From positions 4,048,501-4,112,500 of the forward strand of contig NZ_CP066369.1 of NCBI RefSeq assembly GCF_016406305.1: a stretch of DNA of 64,000 bases. Reading direction: 5' to 3'. The stretch is from Shewanella putrefaciens (GTDB lineage: Bacteria > Pseudomonadota > Gammaproteobacteria > Enterobacterales > Shewanellaceae). The notes beneath the pieces were generated by a model. It saw only the letters and a list, made by a program, of their open reading frames with translations. It ran no database searches and was not told where the DNA came from. The stretch's first letter is position 1; each line of letters opens with the position of its first letter. Positions 33,635 through 41,894 of the stretch are shown in pieces. A program made the position numbers and the translations under genes.

Positions 33635-35050
33635 ATGAATACTTCAGTAAGACGACAATTTCAATGTTCAAAGATAGCCATAGTGCTGTCATTAATCCTA
33701 TTACCGTTATCGGCTCAGAGCCAGACGCTAGAGCAAGCGGTCGCGCATACACTCGATACCAATCCGGATCTACGTGTTGCGTTTAACCGTTTCAAGGCCA
33801 GAGAAGAGCAAGTTAATCAAGCGATTGCAGGCTACATGCCTACTGTCGATATTACTGGCGGTTATGGTTATGAACAAACTGACAGCGTATCAACACGTAG
33901 ACGTAAAAATGTAGGCGATGTCGATAGTAACGGTGTGGCAGAGCTAAACCGCGGAGAATTTGGCGTTAGCTTAAAGCAAATGCTATTCGATGGTTTTTAC
34001 ACCAGCAGTGAAGTTGATCGTTATAGCTTTGAAGCCAGCGCAGACCAGTGGGCTTTGCTTGCCGCAGCTGAAGATATGGCCCTCGATGTCAGTAAGGTTT
34101 ACCTTAACTACCTACGCACTGAAGAAGTGCTAAAACTGGCGGAAAAGAACCTAAACAGTCATAAAGAAATTTATGAGCAAATCAAGCAACGTACTGATTC
34201 AGGCCTCGGTTCGACCGCAGATTTATCACAAATTTCCGGTCGTCTTGCGCGTGCAAATGCCAATGTGATTTCGGCTCGCAATAATTTCCTCGACGCGAAA
34301 GCCCAATTCATCCGCGTGGTTGAAGTAGAGCCCGTTGATTTAATTCAACCCGTTCCCGATGCTGATATGCTACCTAAGGATCTCAGTTCTGGTTTAGTTG
34401 TCGCCCAGGAAAATCACCCGATCCTTAAATCCGCTGCCAATGATATTCGTGCAGCAGAAAATGAACGCTCATCGGTGCAAGCTAACTACTATCCTCAAGT
34501 TTCATTGGAACTGAATGGTAATTGGAATAATGATGTCGGCGGTGAAGATGGTGTCAGTGTTATACCTAGCCAAGATGTAGGCGGTTATAGCAACGATATC
34601 GTGGCCATGGTGCGAGTGAGATACAACTTATTTGCCGGCGGCAGAGACCTTGCCCGCGAAAAAGAAACGGCCTACAAACTCGGCGAAGCCAAAGAAATAA
34701 ACCAACGTGCACAACGTGAAGTGGTTGAAGGCGTAAACCTAGCTTGGAACGCGTTTGAAATGCTTGCTCCACAAAAGCAATACATTCGTGACCATGTGAT
34801 AGCAGCAAAAGACACTCAATCGGCCTATGCGCAACAATTCAACCTAGGTCAACGCAGCTTACTCGACTTACTTGATACTGAAAATGAACTCTTCGAAGCC
34901 CGTAAAGACTACCTACAGGCTGAATATGATGAAATTACGGCAAAGTATCGCGTACTCAACTCCACTGGACGTTTACTCGACTCTCTTAAAGTCACTCGTC
35001 CTGAAGCGTGGCGTGGAGAGCGTAACTATGAAGGAGGCGCCAACCAATGA
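33635..35050 (+). CDS. aggA: TolC-family outer-membrane channel AggA
   Basis: This 471-residue protein has a signal peptide (cleavage probably after LSAQS) and two outer-membrane efflux protein (OEP) repeats, seen as TLEQAVAHTLDTNPDLRVA and VRVRYNLFAGGRD, with the C-terminal FNLGQRSLLDLLDTENELF typical of TolC-like T1SS channels. AggA was named in S. oneidensis as an auto-aggregation and biofilm protein, and is the outer-membrane exit for the adhesin. A strong GGGAGG ribosome-binding site precedes the ATG, and its stop overlaps the OmpA-like gene (ATGA). Confidence 0.94.
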   Translation: MNTSVRRQFQCSKIAIVLSLILLPLSAQSQTLEQAVAHTLDTNPDLRVAFNRFKAREEQVNQAIAGYMPTVDITGGYGYEQTDSVSTRRRKNVGDVDSNGVAELNRGEFGVSLKQMLFDGFYTSSEVDRYSFEASADQWALLAAAEDMALDVSKVYLNYLRTEEVLKLAEKNLNSHKEIYEQIKQRTDSGLGSTADLSQISGRLARANANVISARNNFLDAKAQFIRVVEVEPVDLIQPVPDADMLPKDLSSGLVVAQENHPILKSAANDIRAAENERSSVQANYYPQVSLELNGNWNNDVGGEDGVSVIPSQDVGGYSNDIVAMVRVRYNLFAGGRDLAREKETAYKLGEAKEINQRAQREVVEGVNLAWNAFEMLAPQKQYIRDHVIAAKDTQSAYAQQFNLGQRSLLDLLDTENELFEARKDYLQAEYDEITAKYRVLNSTGRLLDSLKVTRPEAWRGERNYEGGANQ

Positions 35051-35670
35051 AAACAACTATCCTATTCATCAGTATCGCTCTTTTAGCTGGCTGTTCGGTA
35101 CGAGATACAGTTAATATTGAGGAAATGACAACAACTCAAGTCAATGATCTATCGGATAAAGACGGAGATGGTGTCATCGAAGCCCGCGAGCGCTGTAACG
35201 ACACGGCAAAAGGCGCAGGCATAGATAACTATGGCTGCGGCAACATTAAGGCGATTAATGAGCGCAAGGAAATAAATATTTTATTCCCTAATGACTCAGC
35301 CTTTATTGCACCCGAGTATTATCCTCAGATTGAGGAAATCGCGGTCTTCTTGCGTCAGTATCCAACGACTAAAGTGACCATCGAAGGTCACACTAGTCGC
35401 ACAGGAACCGACGAACGTAATGCTGTGTTATCACAGGAGCGTGCCGATGCGGTTACCGCAGTACTTGCGGAACGTTTTAGCATTGATAGAAGCAGGCTAA
35501 CCGCTATTGGTTATGGGCCTAGTCGTCCTCTTGTTTTAGAGCACACGCCCGAAGCTGAGACCCGCAACCGCCGCGTTGTTGCGGAAGTCACGGGGGATGA
35601 CACTATGGCAGATATGAAATGGACGATTTATTCCGTCGATGAACCAACAAAAGATGAACCTACAAAATAA
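35047..35670 (+). CDS. OmpA-family lipoprotein with calcium-binding-like linker
   Basis: This 207-residue protein starts with a lipoprotein signal with lipobox LLAGC (Cys16). Next comes a thrombospondin type 3-like segment, DLSDKDGDGVIEARERCNDTAKGAGIDNYGCG (given in parts: DKDGDGVIEARERC and IDNYGCG), with Asp-rich Ca2+ ligands and two cysteines. The C-terminal OmpA peptidoglycan-binding domain has TKVTIEGHTSRTGTDERNAVLSQERA (key residues G-H-T-x-R-T-G-x-x-x-x-N and LSQ-R-A) and IGYGPSRPL. It probably anchors the secretion complex or the outer membrane to peptidoglycan. It overlaps aggA by 4 bp. Confidence 0.9.
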   Translation: MKTTILFISIALLAGCSVRDTVNIEEMTTTQVNDLSDKDGDGVIEARERCNDTAKGAGIDNYGCGNIKAINERKEINILFPNDSAFIAPEYYPQIEEIAVFLRQYPTTKVTIEGHTSRTGTDERNAVLSQERADAVTAVLAERFSIDRSRLTAIGYGPSRPLVLEHTPEAETRNRRVVAEVTGDDTMADMKWTIYSVDEPTKDEPTK

Positions 35671-35688
35671 GGGTTAGCAGAATAGGCT

Positions 35689-36396
35689 ATGAACGGCAGA
35701 CTTGGTTATAAAGCATCATATTTGCGAGTCTGCCGCTTAAGTCTAATAGCGTCGGCATTAGGCATCTGCTGCCTCTATGCCGCACCAACTCAAACCCTTG
35801 ATGAAACTAGAATCACTTCCACACTGGAAAAGCGTTACGGTGAACGCGCGGGTATGCGTGCAAGGGCTTGGTTCAAGGTATTGTCGGAATCGGTCACAAT
35901 GAGTGAGCAGGACAAATTATTGAAAGTAAATAATTTCTTTAATTTGTTCCGTTTTGTTGATGACATTAAATTATGGGGCGATTCAAATTATTGGGCCACA
36001 CCGATGGAGTTTATTGGTGTGAATGGTGGGGACTGCGAAGATTTTTCGATAGCGAAATACTTTACGCTACTTCAATTAGGGGTTTCTGAAGATAAGATGC
36101 GAATTACTATGGTTAAAGCAACCAGTGTGAATCAGTATCATATGGTATTAGCCTACTATGAGACCCCCTCATCAATTCCCCTCGTCCTCGATAATCTCGA
36201 TCATGCGATAAAACCAGCGACTCAGCGCAGAGATTTATTACCTGTGTACAGTTTCAACGGTAAACAGTTATGGCTTAACAAAGAACAAGGACGAGGCGTC
36301 TTAGCCGGCTCGTCAACACGACTCGAAAAATGGAATGACCTTAATCATAGGTTAGGGGTTGACCGACTCAGGCAACCCAAATTGAAACTGGAGTAG
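35689..36396 (+). CDS. bpfG: LapG-like periplasmic cysteine protease (BpfG)
   Basis: This 235-residue bacterial transglutaminase-like cysteine proteinase (BTLCP) has an N-terminal hydrophobic export signal (about residues 17-33). The Cys-His-Asp triad is C116 (VNGGDCEDFS), H151 (QYHMVLA) and D168 (VLDNLD). D115 and E117 beside the Cys correspond to the Ca2+-binding Asp and Glu of LapG. LapG-type enzymes cut the N-terminus of LapA-type adhesins and release them; the likely substrate is the giant adhesin of this operon, at or near its TAAG motif. It is 8 bp from the LapD-like gene. Confidence 0.93.
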   Translation: MNGRLGYKASYLRVCRLSLIASALGICCLYAAPTQTLDETRITSTLEKRYGERAGMRARAWFKVLSESVTMSEQDKLLKVNNFFNLFRFVDDIKLWGDSNYWATPMEFIGVNGGDCEDFSIAKYFTLLQLGVSEDKMRITMVKATSVNQYHMVLAYYETPSSIPLVLDNLDHAIKPATQRRDLLPVYSFNGKQLWLNKEQGRGVLAGSSTRLEKWNDLNHRLGVDRLRQPKLKLE

Positions 36397-36404
36397 CATC
36401 AAAG

Positions 36405-38324
36405 ATGACACTGTTTAGACAGATTTATTCGCTGCTTTTTAGCCTTTTCTTGCTCGTGGTTGCAAGCCTTGGCTATGTGCAATTCACTGAAACTCAAAGC
36501 TTTTTAACCAAGCAAATGGAGTCAGATCTAAACAACGTCAGCACTTCGCTTGGTCTTATGCTCACCCCAGCCCTTGAGGCAGGGGATACAGTGGCTGCAG
36601 AAACCCTAGTGAACGTGATTTTTGAAGGCGGTTATTACCAAAATGTCAAATTGACCTGGATGGTCGACGGTAAACAGCAAGAGTGGAATAATCCCCTTAA
36701 AATTGAAGATGTTCCCCAATGGTTTCTCAATCTAAACCTCTTTAAAACAATCAAAAAACAAAGCACTATTACCTCTGGCTGGCTACAACTGGCACAGCTT
36801 GAAATTACGGCGCACCCGGGATTTGGCTACCATGAGTTATGGCGGATTATGTCTAATACCATTATCGCCTTTTCACTATTATTCTTAGTCGCTATTTTTA
36901 CCGCTAGACTCGGGCTAACTTGGATCCTAAAACCTTTACACGATTTATCGGATCACGCTAAAAGTATTGCCGACCGCCAATTTGGCCCGGATATGCCCCT
37001 CCCAAAAACCACAGAGTTAAAGGACCTTGTCACCGCCTTTAATAGCATGTCAGCCCAACTCAAGCAGGTCTTCCAATCCTTGGATGAAGAAGTAGGCGCA
37101 TTACGTAAGAAAAACCTAGTAGACCCAGCGTCTGGCTTACCGAATCGCCAATATGTGGTGAGTAGACTCAACGGCTGGTTAAGCGAACCTAGTAGCGGGG
37201 CACTCTTTCTTGCTAAGCTCGATTGGCTTGAGGAAGTCCATAGCAAATATGGTTACCAAGTAAGGGATGAAACCATTCGTATTCTGGCCGAAAAATTCCA
37301 ACAGCAACTAAATGAAATCACGCCTTCGGTCATCGCACGTATTGCAGCCTTTGAATTTGCTTTCCTTGTGACAGAGGTGGAGCATGAGCAGATAAGTAAA
37401 TATCTTCAAACCTTAATCCGCACCATCAATCAAGAAATATCAAAGGCAGGCTGCAAGCCGAATGAGAGCTTTGCCATCGGTGTAGCCGAACGAATTGGAC
37501 AAATGAACGTCTCCGACATTCTGGCGCAGGCAGATAATGCCCTGCAAAAGGCCCTCAAGGAGAACAAAACTTTCCATTGGTTTGAAACGACTGAACAACA
37601 GCTGTTTACTCGCGAACAATGGCGAGACAACCTAAGCCATGCTATCAGCAATAAGAAATTTAAGTTTAGATGGCAACCCATTCAATTTTGCGATGGCAAT
37701 GGCATAGCGCAACGCGAGTTATATTGCCAATTAGAACTTGGAGATAAGCTAGCCCACGCTGGGCAGTTTATGCCCTATATAGAACTATTGTCACTCGGTG
37801 CACTGCTCGACAAATGCCTTATTGAAACCGTCTACGAGCAAAAACTACTCGAACGTAGTTATGAGCCCGTGGCAATCAACTTAACGCATCAGAGTATTAG
37901 TGATCTTCAATTCCATGAATGGCTGAATCATTTCCTACGCACCGCCCCAAATATTGAACGCATTTGTTTCGAAATTCCAGAAGCGGGCGTCTACAGCGAT
38001 TTAGATTCCTGTTTATTGTTGTGTAAAATTATTCGCGATAATGGGGCTAAGTTTGGTATCGACCACTTTGGCCGTCAATTCGGTTCTATGACCTATCTTC
38101 AAGAGCTGAGACCAAGTTATGTGAAGCTAGATCAGTCCTTCTCCTATTACGATGAAGCGCAGCACAATGGTGAATTATGCCGTGCAATCATCAATGTAGC
38201 CAAGGGGTTAGATATTCAGGTCATAGTGACAGGCATTCAGGAGAAAGCACAGCTTGAACGCTTTAATGAATTAAGAACCGATGCTTATCAAGGCTTTATT
38301 GCCCCACCAGAAAACCTAGATTAA
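36405..38324 (+). CDS. bpfD: LapD-like c-di-GMP receptor (BpfD)
   Basis: This 639-residue inner-membrane receptor has an N-terminal transmembrane helix, a periplasmic LapD/MoxY domain (about residues 30-145), a second transmembrane helix, HAMP, and cytoplasmic GGDEF and EAL domains. Periplasmic W126 (TSGWLQL) is at the place of the LapG-binding Trp of LapD. The GGDEF motif is replaced (IAAFEFAF) and the EAL motif is degenerate (LYCQLEL), so the protein should bind c-di-GMP without making or hydrolysing it. It is expected to hold the protease away from the adhesin when c-di-GMP is bound. It is the last gene of the operon, followed by a terminator. Confidence 0.93.
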   Translation: MTLFRQIYSLLFSLFLLVVASLGYVQFTETQSFLTKQMESDLNNVSTSLGLMLTPALEAGDTVAAETLVNVIFEGGYYQNVKLTWMVDGKQQEWNNPLKIEDVPQWFLNLNLFKTIKKQSTITSGWLQLAQLEITAHPGFGYHELWRIMSNTIIAFSLLFLVAIFTARLGLTWILKPLHDLSDHAKSIADRQFGPDMPLPKTTELKDLVTAFNSMSAQLKQVFQSLDEEVGALRKKNLVDPASGLPNRQYVVSRLNGWLSEPSSGALFLAKLDWLEEVHSKYGYQVRDETIRILAEKFQQQLNEITPSVIARIAAFEFAFLVTEVEHEQISKYLQTLIRTINQEISKAGCKPNESFAIGVAERIGQMNVSDILAQADNALQKALKENKTFHWFETTEQQLFTREQWRDNLSHAISNKKFKFRWQPIQFCDGNGIAQRELYCQLELGDKLAHAGQFMPYIELLSLGALLDKCLIETVYEQKLLERSYEPVAINLTHQSISDLQFHEWLNHFLRTAPNIERICFEIPEAGVYSDLDSCLLLCKIIRDNGAKFGIDHFGRQFGSMTYLQELRPSYVKLDQSFSYYDEAQHNGELCRAIINVAKGLDIQVIVTGIQEKAQLERFNELRTDAYQGFIAPPENLD

Positions 38325-38347
38325 AACCGTCAATCGAACCAATAGTA

Positions 38348-38370
38348 GAGCTCCTTCGGGAGCTTTTCTA
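38348..38370 (+). terminator. Terminator of the adhesin operon
   Basis: Stem agctcc / ggagct with a ttcg tetraloop, followed by tttctatt, begins 25 bp after the last gene of the operon. The UUCG loop and T-tail are typical of a Rho-independent terminator. Confidence 0.78.
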
Positions 38371-38452
38371 TTATCGCTATACTTTGGTTTTCACCCAGCG
38401 CACACGTCCAACAGCTAGTGCTAATTGGCAAAGCATAAAAGGCCAGATGCAA

Positions 38453-38483
38453 AAAAGCCCCAACATTGTATGCTGGGGCTTTT
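38453..38483 (-). terminator. Terminator of the tRNA cluster
   Basis: A 10-bp stem (aaaagcccca / tggggctttt) lies just downstream of the last tRNA-Pro in the direction of minus-strand transcription. On that strand the stem ends in a T-rich run. Confidence 0.78.
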
Positions 38484-38490
38484 CACTATT

Positions 38491-38567
<77 letters not shown>

Positions 38568-38620
38568 AAACTGTTAACTATTTGCTCGTAAAATCAAGCG
38601 CGCTAGTCATGCGAAGAATT

Positions 38621-38697
<77 letters not shown>

Positions 38698-38717
38698 AAT
38701 ATTAAACTGTTTTCTAA

Positions 38718-38784
38718 GGGTCAAACCCTCTGGTCCGTTCTTATCCAAAATCTGGATGCGCTACCGGACTGCGCTAATCATCGA
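38718..38784 (-). pseudogene. Degenerate tRNA-Pro copy
   Basis: The acceptor-D-arm half (38755-38784) matches the functional tRNA-Pro at all but one base (a T for C in the acceptor). The anticodon loop is replaced by an unrelated, longer stretch (38738-38755) before a partial anticodon-stem remnant (ggaccagagggt on the minus strand), and the T arm and CCA are lost. It cannot fold as a tRNA. It lies between tRNA-His and the intact tRNA-Pro genes, so it is probably a failed or damaged tandem copy. Confidence 0.8.
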
Positions 38785-38811
38785 GTAAAAAATCTATCAT
38801 AGTAAATGAAA

Positions 38812-38888
38812 TGGGGTGACTGATGGGGCTCGAACCCACGACAACCGGAATCACAATCCGGGACTCTACCAACTGAGCTACAATCACC
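38812..38888 (-). tRNA. tRNA-His (anticodon GTG)
   Basis: This 77-nt tRNA with an encoded CCA has anticodon loop ATTGTGATT in a CCGG/CCGG stem, D-loop AGCTCAGTTGGTAGAG, T-loop GGTTCGAGCC, and the extra 5' G paired with the discriminator C that is typical of tRNA-His. Confidence 0.95.
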
Positions 38889-38940
38889 ACTGATTTTCAC
38901 TTACTTCACCAACCATAAAGCTCACAACGTTCTACGGAAG

Positions 38941-39017
38941 TGGTGCGCCCAAAAGGATTCGAACCTTCGGCCTCACCCTCCGGAGGGGTGCGCTCTATCC
39001 AGCTGAGCTATGGGCGC
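38941..39017 (-). tRNA. tRNA-Arg (anticodon CCG)
   Basis: This 77-nt tRNA with an encoded CCA has anticodon loop CTCCGGA, T-loop GGTTCGAATCC, and acceptor GCGCCCA / TGGGCGC. It is first in the tRNA transcription unit and lies 22 bp from a predicted -10 element. Confidence 0.95.
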
Positions 39018-39038
39018 TCGCCTTGGTTAGCGCCGCAT

Positions 39039-39067
39039 ATAGTATGGACAAATAGCCCTTGAGTCTA
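39039..39067 (-). promoter_or_regulatory. Predicted promoter of the tRNA cluster
   Basis: Read on the minus strand: -35 tagact (39062-39067), a 17-bp spacer, -10 tactat (39039-39044), then the GC-rich discriminator gcggcgc, typical of stringently controlled stable-RNA promoters. Confidence 0.55.
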
Positions 39068-39224
39068 TAGCTGTTTTGCACTTTTTTTACTGACTGCTCA
39101 AGTTTTGATACATTAGCCTGCTTTTCCAGCGTAAATCCCCGTTAAATATGACTTGGATGTTACGGTATTTCGTGTTAATTATAATGTTTGGCAACAACAT
39201 AGATAGATCTGACCTGTGAGTATC

Positions 39225-41858
39225 ATGTTTAGGGATGAAGATGAAACCGCGCAACCTCGCACTAAAGAGATTGAACGCTTAGAAAAACGGCTTATTCGCT
39301 TAAAATATCTGGCGCATAAGTATAAGCGTGCCGAAATCATTCAAAACGCCTTACTCGAATTATCAAATATTGCGACACAAGTCTCCTCATTAGAAGAATT
39401 CTATCTGGGTGTACATCAACATCTCAAACAGCTGCTCTCTGCCGATAACTTCTTTATTGCTACTCTCGATGTCACCACTGGTGGGTTAACAGTCCCCTTC
39501 TTTGCCGATGAAAAAGATGCCCATCCAGCCCAACTCTACCCCGAACAATCACTGTCCACTTTGCTACAACAAGGGCTAACGGGTTACGTATTTAAAACCG
39601 GCAAACCGCTCCTGTGTGACAATACTAAGGTTGATGAACTCGTCGCCGCGGGACAAATTGTGAATTTAGGTTCCCCTTGTCATTTATGGTTAGGTGTCCC
39701 TATTAGACATGAAGATAATGTTACGGGTGTACTTGTGGTACAAACCTACGATACCAATGTCCATTATGGCGATATTGAAGTCGAGCTAATGACCTTCATC
39801 TGTCACCATATTTCAGGGGTTATGGAAAGGCTTAAACACCAAGAACAATTAGAACAAGCCATACAACAACGCACCAAAGAGCTCAGCCAAGCCTACGATA
39901 AACTGAAACAAGAAGTCTACGAAAGACGTAGGGCTGAACGGCTGCAAAAGTCACTGTTTGAGATAGCAGAACTTGCCAACTCAAGCGCAGATAATCCCGA
40001 TTTTTACGCTCAGCTGCACAATGTTATCCGCCATTTAATTCCGGCGAACAACTGTTATATCGCCTTGCTTAATGAGGAAGAAACCCATTTAACCTTTCCT
40101 TTTTACGTATCCCAACTGGGTAATGGACATCCAGGAACTCGCCCACTGCAGGATGGACTCACCGAATATGTGCTTAAGCACAAACGCCCACTGCTACTGG
40201 ATCAAAACGACATCAATGCCCTTATCGCCTCTGGTGAAATCTATGCTAAAGCGCCCTCGTTAAACCATACCCAGACAATGCACCAATGGATAGGCATTCC
40301 CCTCTTTATCCATGACCAAGTGCGTGGTGCCTTGACTATTTATAGCTTTAGTATGACGCAAAATTATCAGATCAAAGACTTAGAGCTATTGACCTTTGTG
40401 TCACAGCATATTGGTACCGCTATTGAGAAAAAACTCTCAGCCGAGTCGCTACAACGCAGCTACGAAGAACTCGAAGAGAAAGTGATTGCCCGCACAAGGG
40501 CCTTAGCCGAATTAAATAAAGATCTTGAAAAAGAAATCCGCCAACGTCGCAATATGGAAGCAAAATTAGTCCATGATGCCAAGCACGACGCACTAACAGG
40601 CCTTCCCAATCGCGCCATGTTTATGGAGCGTTTAAATCAAGCAATCAAACATGTCCGCCGCCACAGCCTAGAACAATTTGCCTTACTCTTTATCGATCTC
40701 GACCGTTTTAAGCAAATTAACGATACCTTAGGCCATATCGAAGGCGACAGATTTTTAATTGAAACCGCAAGCCGCCTCAGATCCTGTATTCGAAGTAATG
40801 ATACTTTAGCCAGACTCGGTGGTGATGAGTTCGTTATTCTACTCGATTGCGTCAACAGCATTGATGATGCAAAAGATGTCTCCGAGCGAGTGATCCAAAA
40901 AATCTCCCAACCCTACCACTCAGGCTCGCTCGAATTTAATTCTGGCGCCAGTATAGGCATCACCATGAGCGGTAATCATAGGCTAGATACGAGCGAGTCG
41001 ATGCTACGTAATGCCGATACCGCCATGTATCAGGCTAAAGCGAATGGTAAGGGTTGCTATGTGATTTTTGACGACAGCTCGTCCGAGCAAGCCATGCAAG
41101 ATGCCGCATTTGAAAATGACTTTAGGCTGGCACTACAAGCCCATGAGCTACAACTGTGTTATTCCCCTATAGTGGATCTACAAACCCAGCAAACCTACGC
41201 ACTAGAATGTCGTTTGTTTTGGGAACATCCCCAACGAGGCACGATACAACAGGAGCAACTCGGTGCGTTGGCAGAACAGGCCAACCTTATGGTTGAATTA
41301 GATAAGTACGCAATAACCATTTTAGACAGCGCCTATATTGAGTTACTCAGGTGCCATGGCGATCAGCTAGACTTGCATTTAATGCTATCAAGTCAACACC
41401 TTAAACATAAGCATGTATTGCGTAGCCTTAAAAACACCCTAAAACAAACTCGGCTCAACCTGAACCGCTTATGGTTATTCTTTAATGAAAAAGCCTTAGT
41501 TCAAGAAACCGAAAACCATATTAATGGCTTTGGTTTGCTACAAAAGCTCGGCGTTAATCTGGGGATAAGTCACTATGGCAGTGGCCATAGTTCATTGAAT
41601 AGTTTGTTATTTTTACCAATAAAAGCGCTAAAACTCGACACAAATGTCGCTAAACAACTGCAGGACGAGCAGCATATTAAACTGATATCTGCTTATCAAA
41701 AAACCGCATCCACCTTAGATCTGCTCATTTTTGCCAGCGGACTCACAAACCAAGAGCACATACAAATATTTAGCTCACTTGGTTACCAATTTGGCCAGGG
41801 CGGTGCCTTAACCGACACTTTTACGCTACTGGAAAGTCCGCAGCAGGTCTGCGCTTAA
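39225..41858 (+). CDS. GAF-GAF-GGDEF-degenerate EAL protein
   Basis: This protein of about 877 residues appears cytoplasmic, with no transmembrane helix. An N-terminal coiled coil (about residues 8-30) leads to two GAF domains (about 35-205 and 245-405) separated and followed by coiled-coil linkers. The GGDEF domain is intact (DALTGLPNR, FIDLDRFKQINDTLGH, RLGGDEF with G532), so diguanylate cyclase activity is likely. The EAL-like C-terminus is degenerate: ECRLFW replaces the EAL motif, and the conserved D-F-G-x-G is SHYGSGHSS. No phosphodiesterase activity is therefore expected. ATG 39225 is chosen over GTG 39216 because GTGAG precedes it; support is weak. Confidence 0.88.
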   Translation: MFRDEDETAQPRTKEIERLEKRLIRLKYLAHKYKRAEIIQNALLELSNIATQVSSLEEFYLGVHQHLKQLLSADNFFIATLDVTTGGLTVPFFADEKDAHPAQLYPEQSLSTLLQQGLTGYVFKTGKPLLCDNTKVDELVAAGQIVNLGSPCHLWLGVPIRHEDNVTGVLVVQTYDTNVHYGDIEVELMTFICHHISGVMERLKHQEQLEQAIQQRTKELSQAYDKLKQEVYERRRAERLQKSLFEIAELANSSADNPDFYAQLHNVIRHLIPANNCYIALLNEEETHLTFPFYVSQLGNGHPGTRPLQDGLTEYVLKHKRPLLLDQNDINALIASGEIYAKAPSLNHTQTMHQWIGIPLFIHDQVRGALTIYSFSMTQNYQIKDLELLTFVSQHIGTAIEKKLSAESLQRSYEELEEKVIARTRALAELNKDLEKEIRQRRNMEAKLVHDAKHDALTGLPNRAMFMERLNQAIKHVRRHSLEQFALLFIDLDRFKQINDTLGHIEGDRFLIETASRLRSCIRSNDTLARLGGDEFVILLDCVNSIDDAKDVSERVIQKISQPYHSGSLEFNSGASIGITMSGNHRLDTSESMLRNADTAMYQAKANGKGCYVIFDDSSSEQAMQDAAFENDFRLALQAHELQLCYSPIVDLQTQQTYALECRLFWEHPQRGTIQQEQLGALAEQANLMVELDKYAITILDSAYIELLRCHGDQLDLHLMLSSQHLKHKHVLRSLKNTLKQTRLNLNRLWLFFNEKALVQETENHINGFGLLQKLGVNLGISHYGSGHSSLNSLLFLPIKALKLDTNVAKQLQDEQHIKLISAYQKTASTLDLLIFASGLTNQEHIQIFSSLGYQFGQGGALTDTFTLLESPQQVCA

Positions 41859-41894
41859 TTCTATTATTGGATAATAAAAAATTTAGCTAAACCT

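Noticed and set aside
38718..38784. Third functional tRNA-Pro
   Set aside because: The anticodon loop is replaced and the T arm and CCA end are missing, so no cloverleaf can form.
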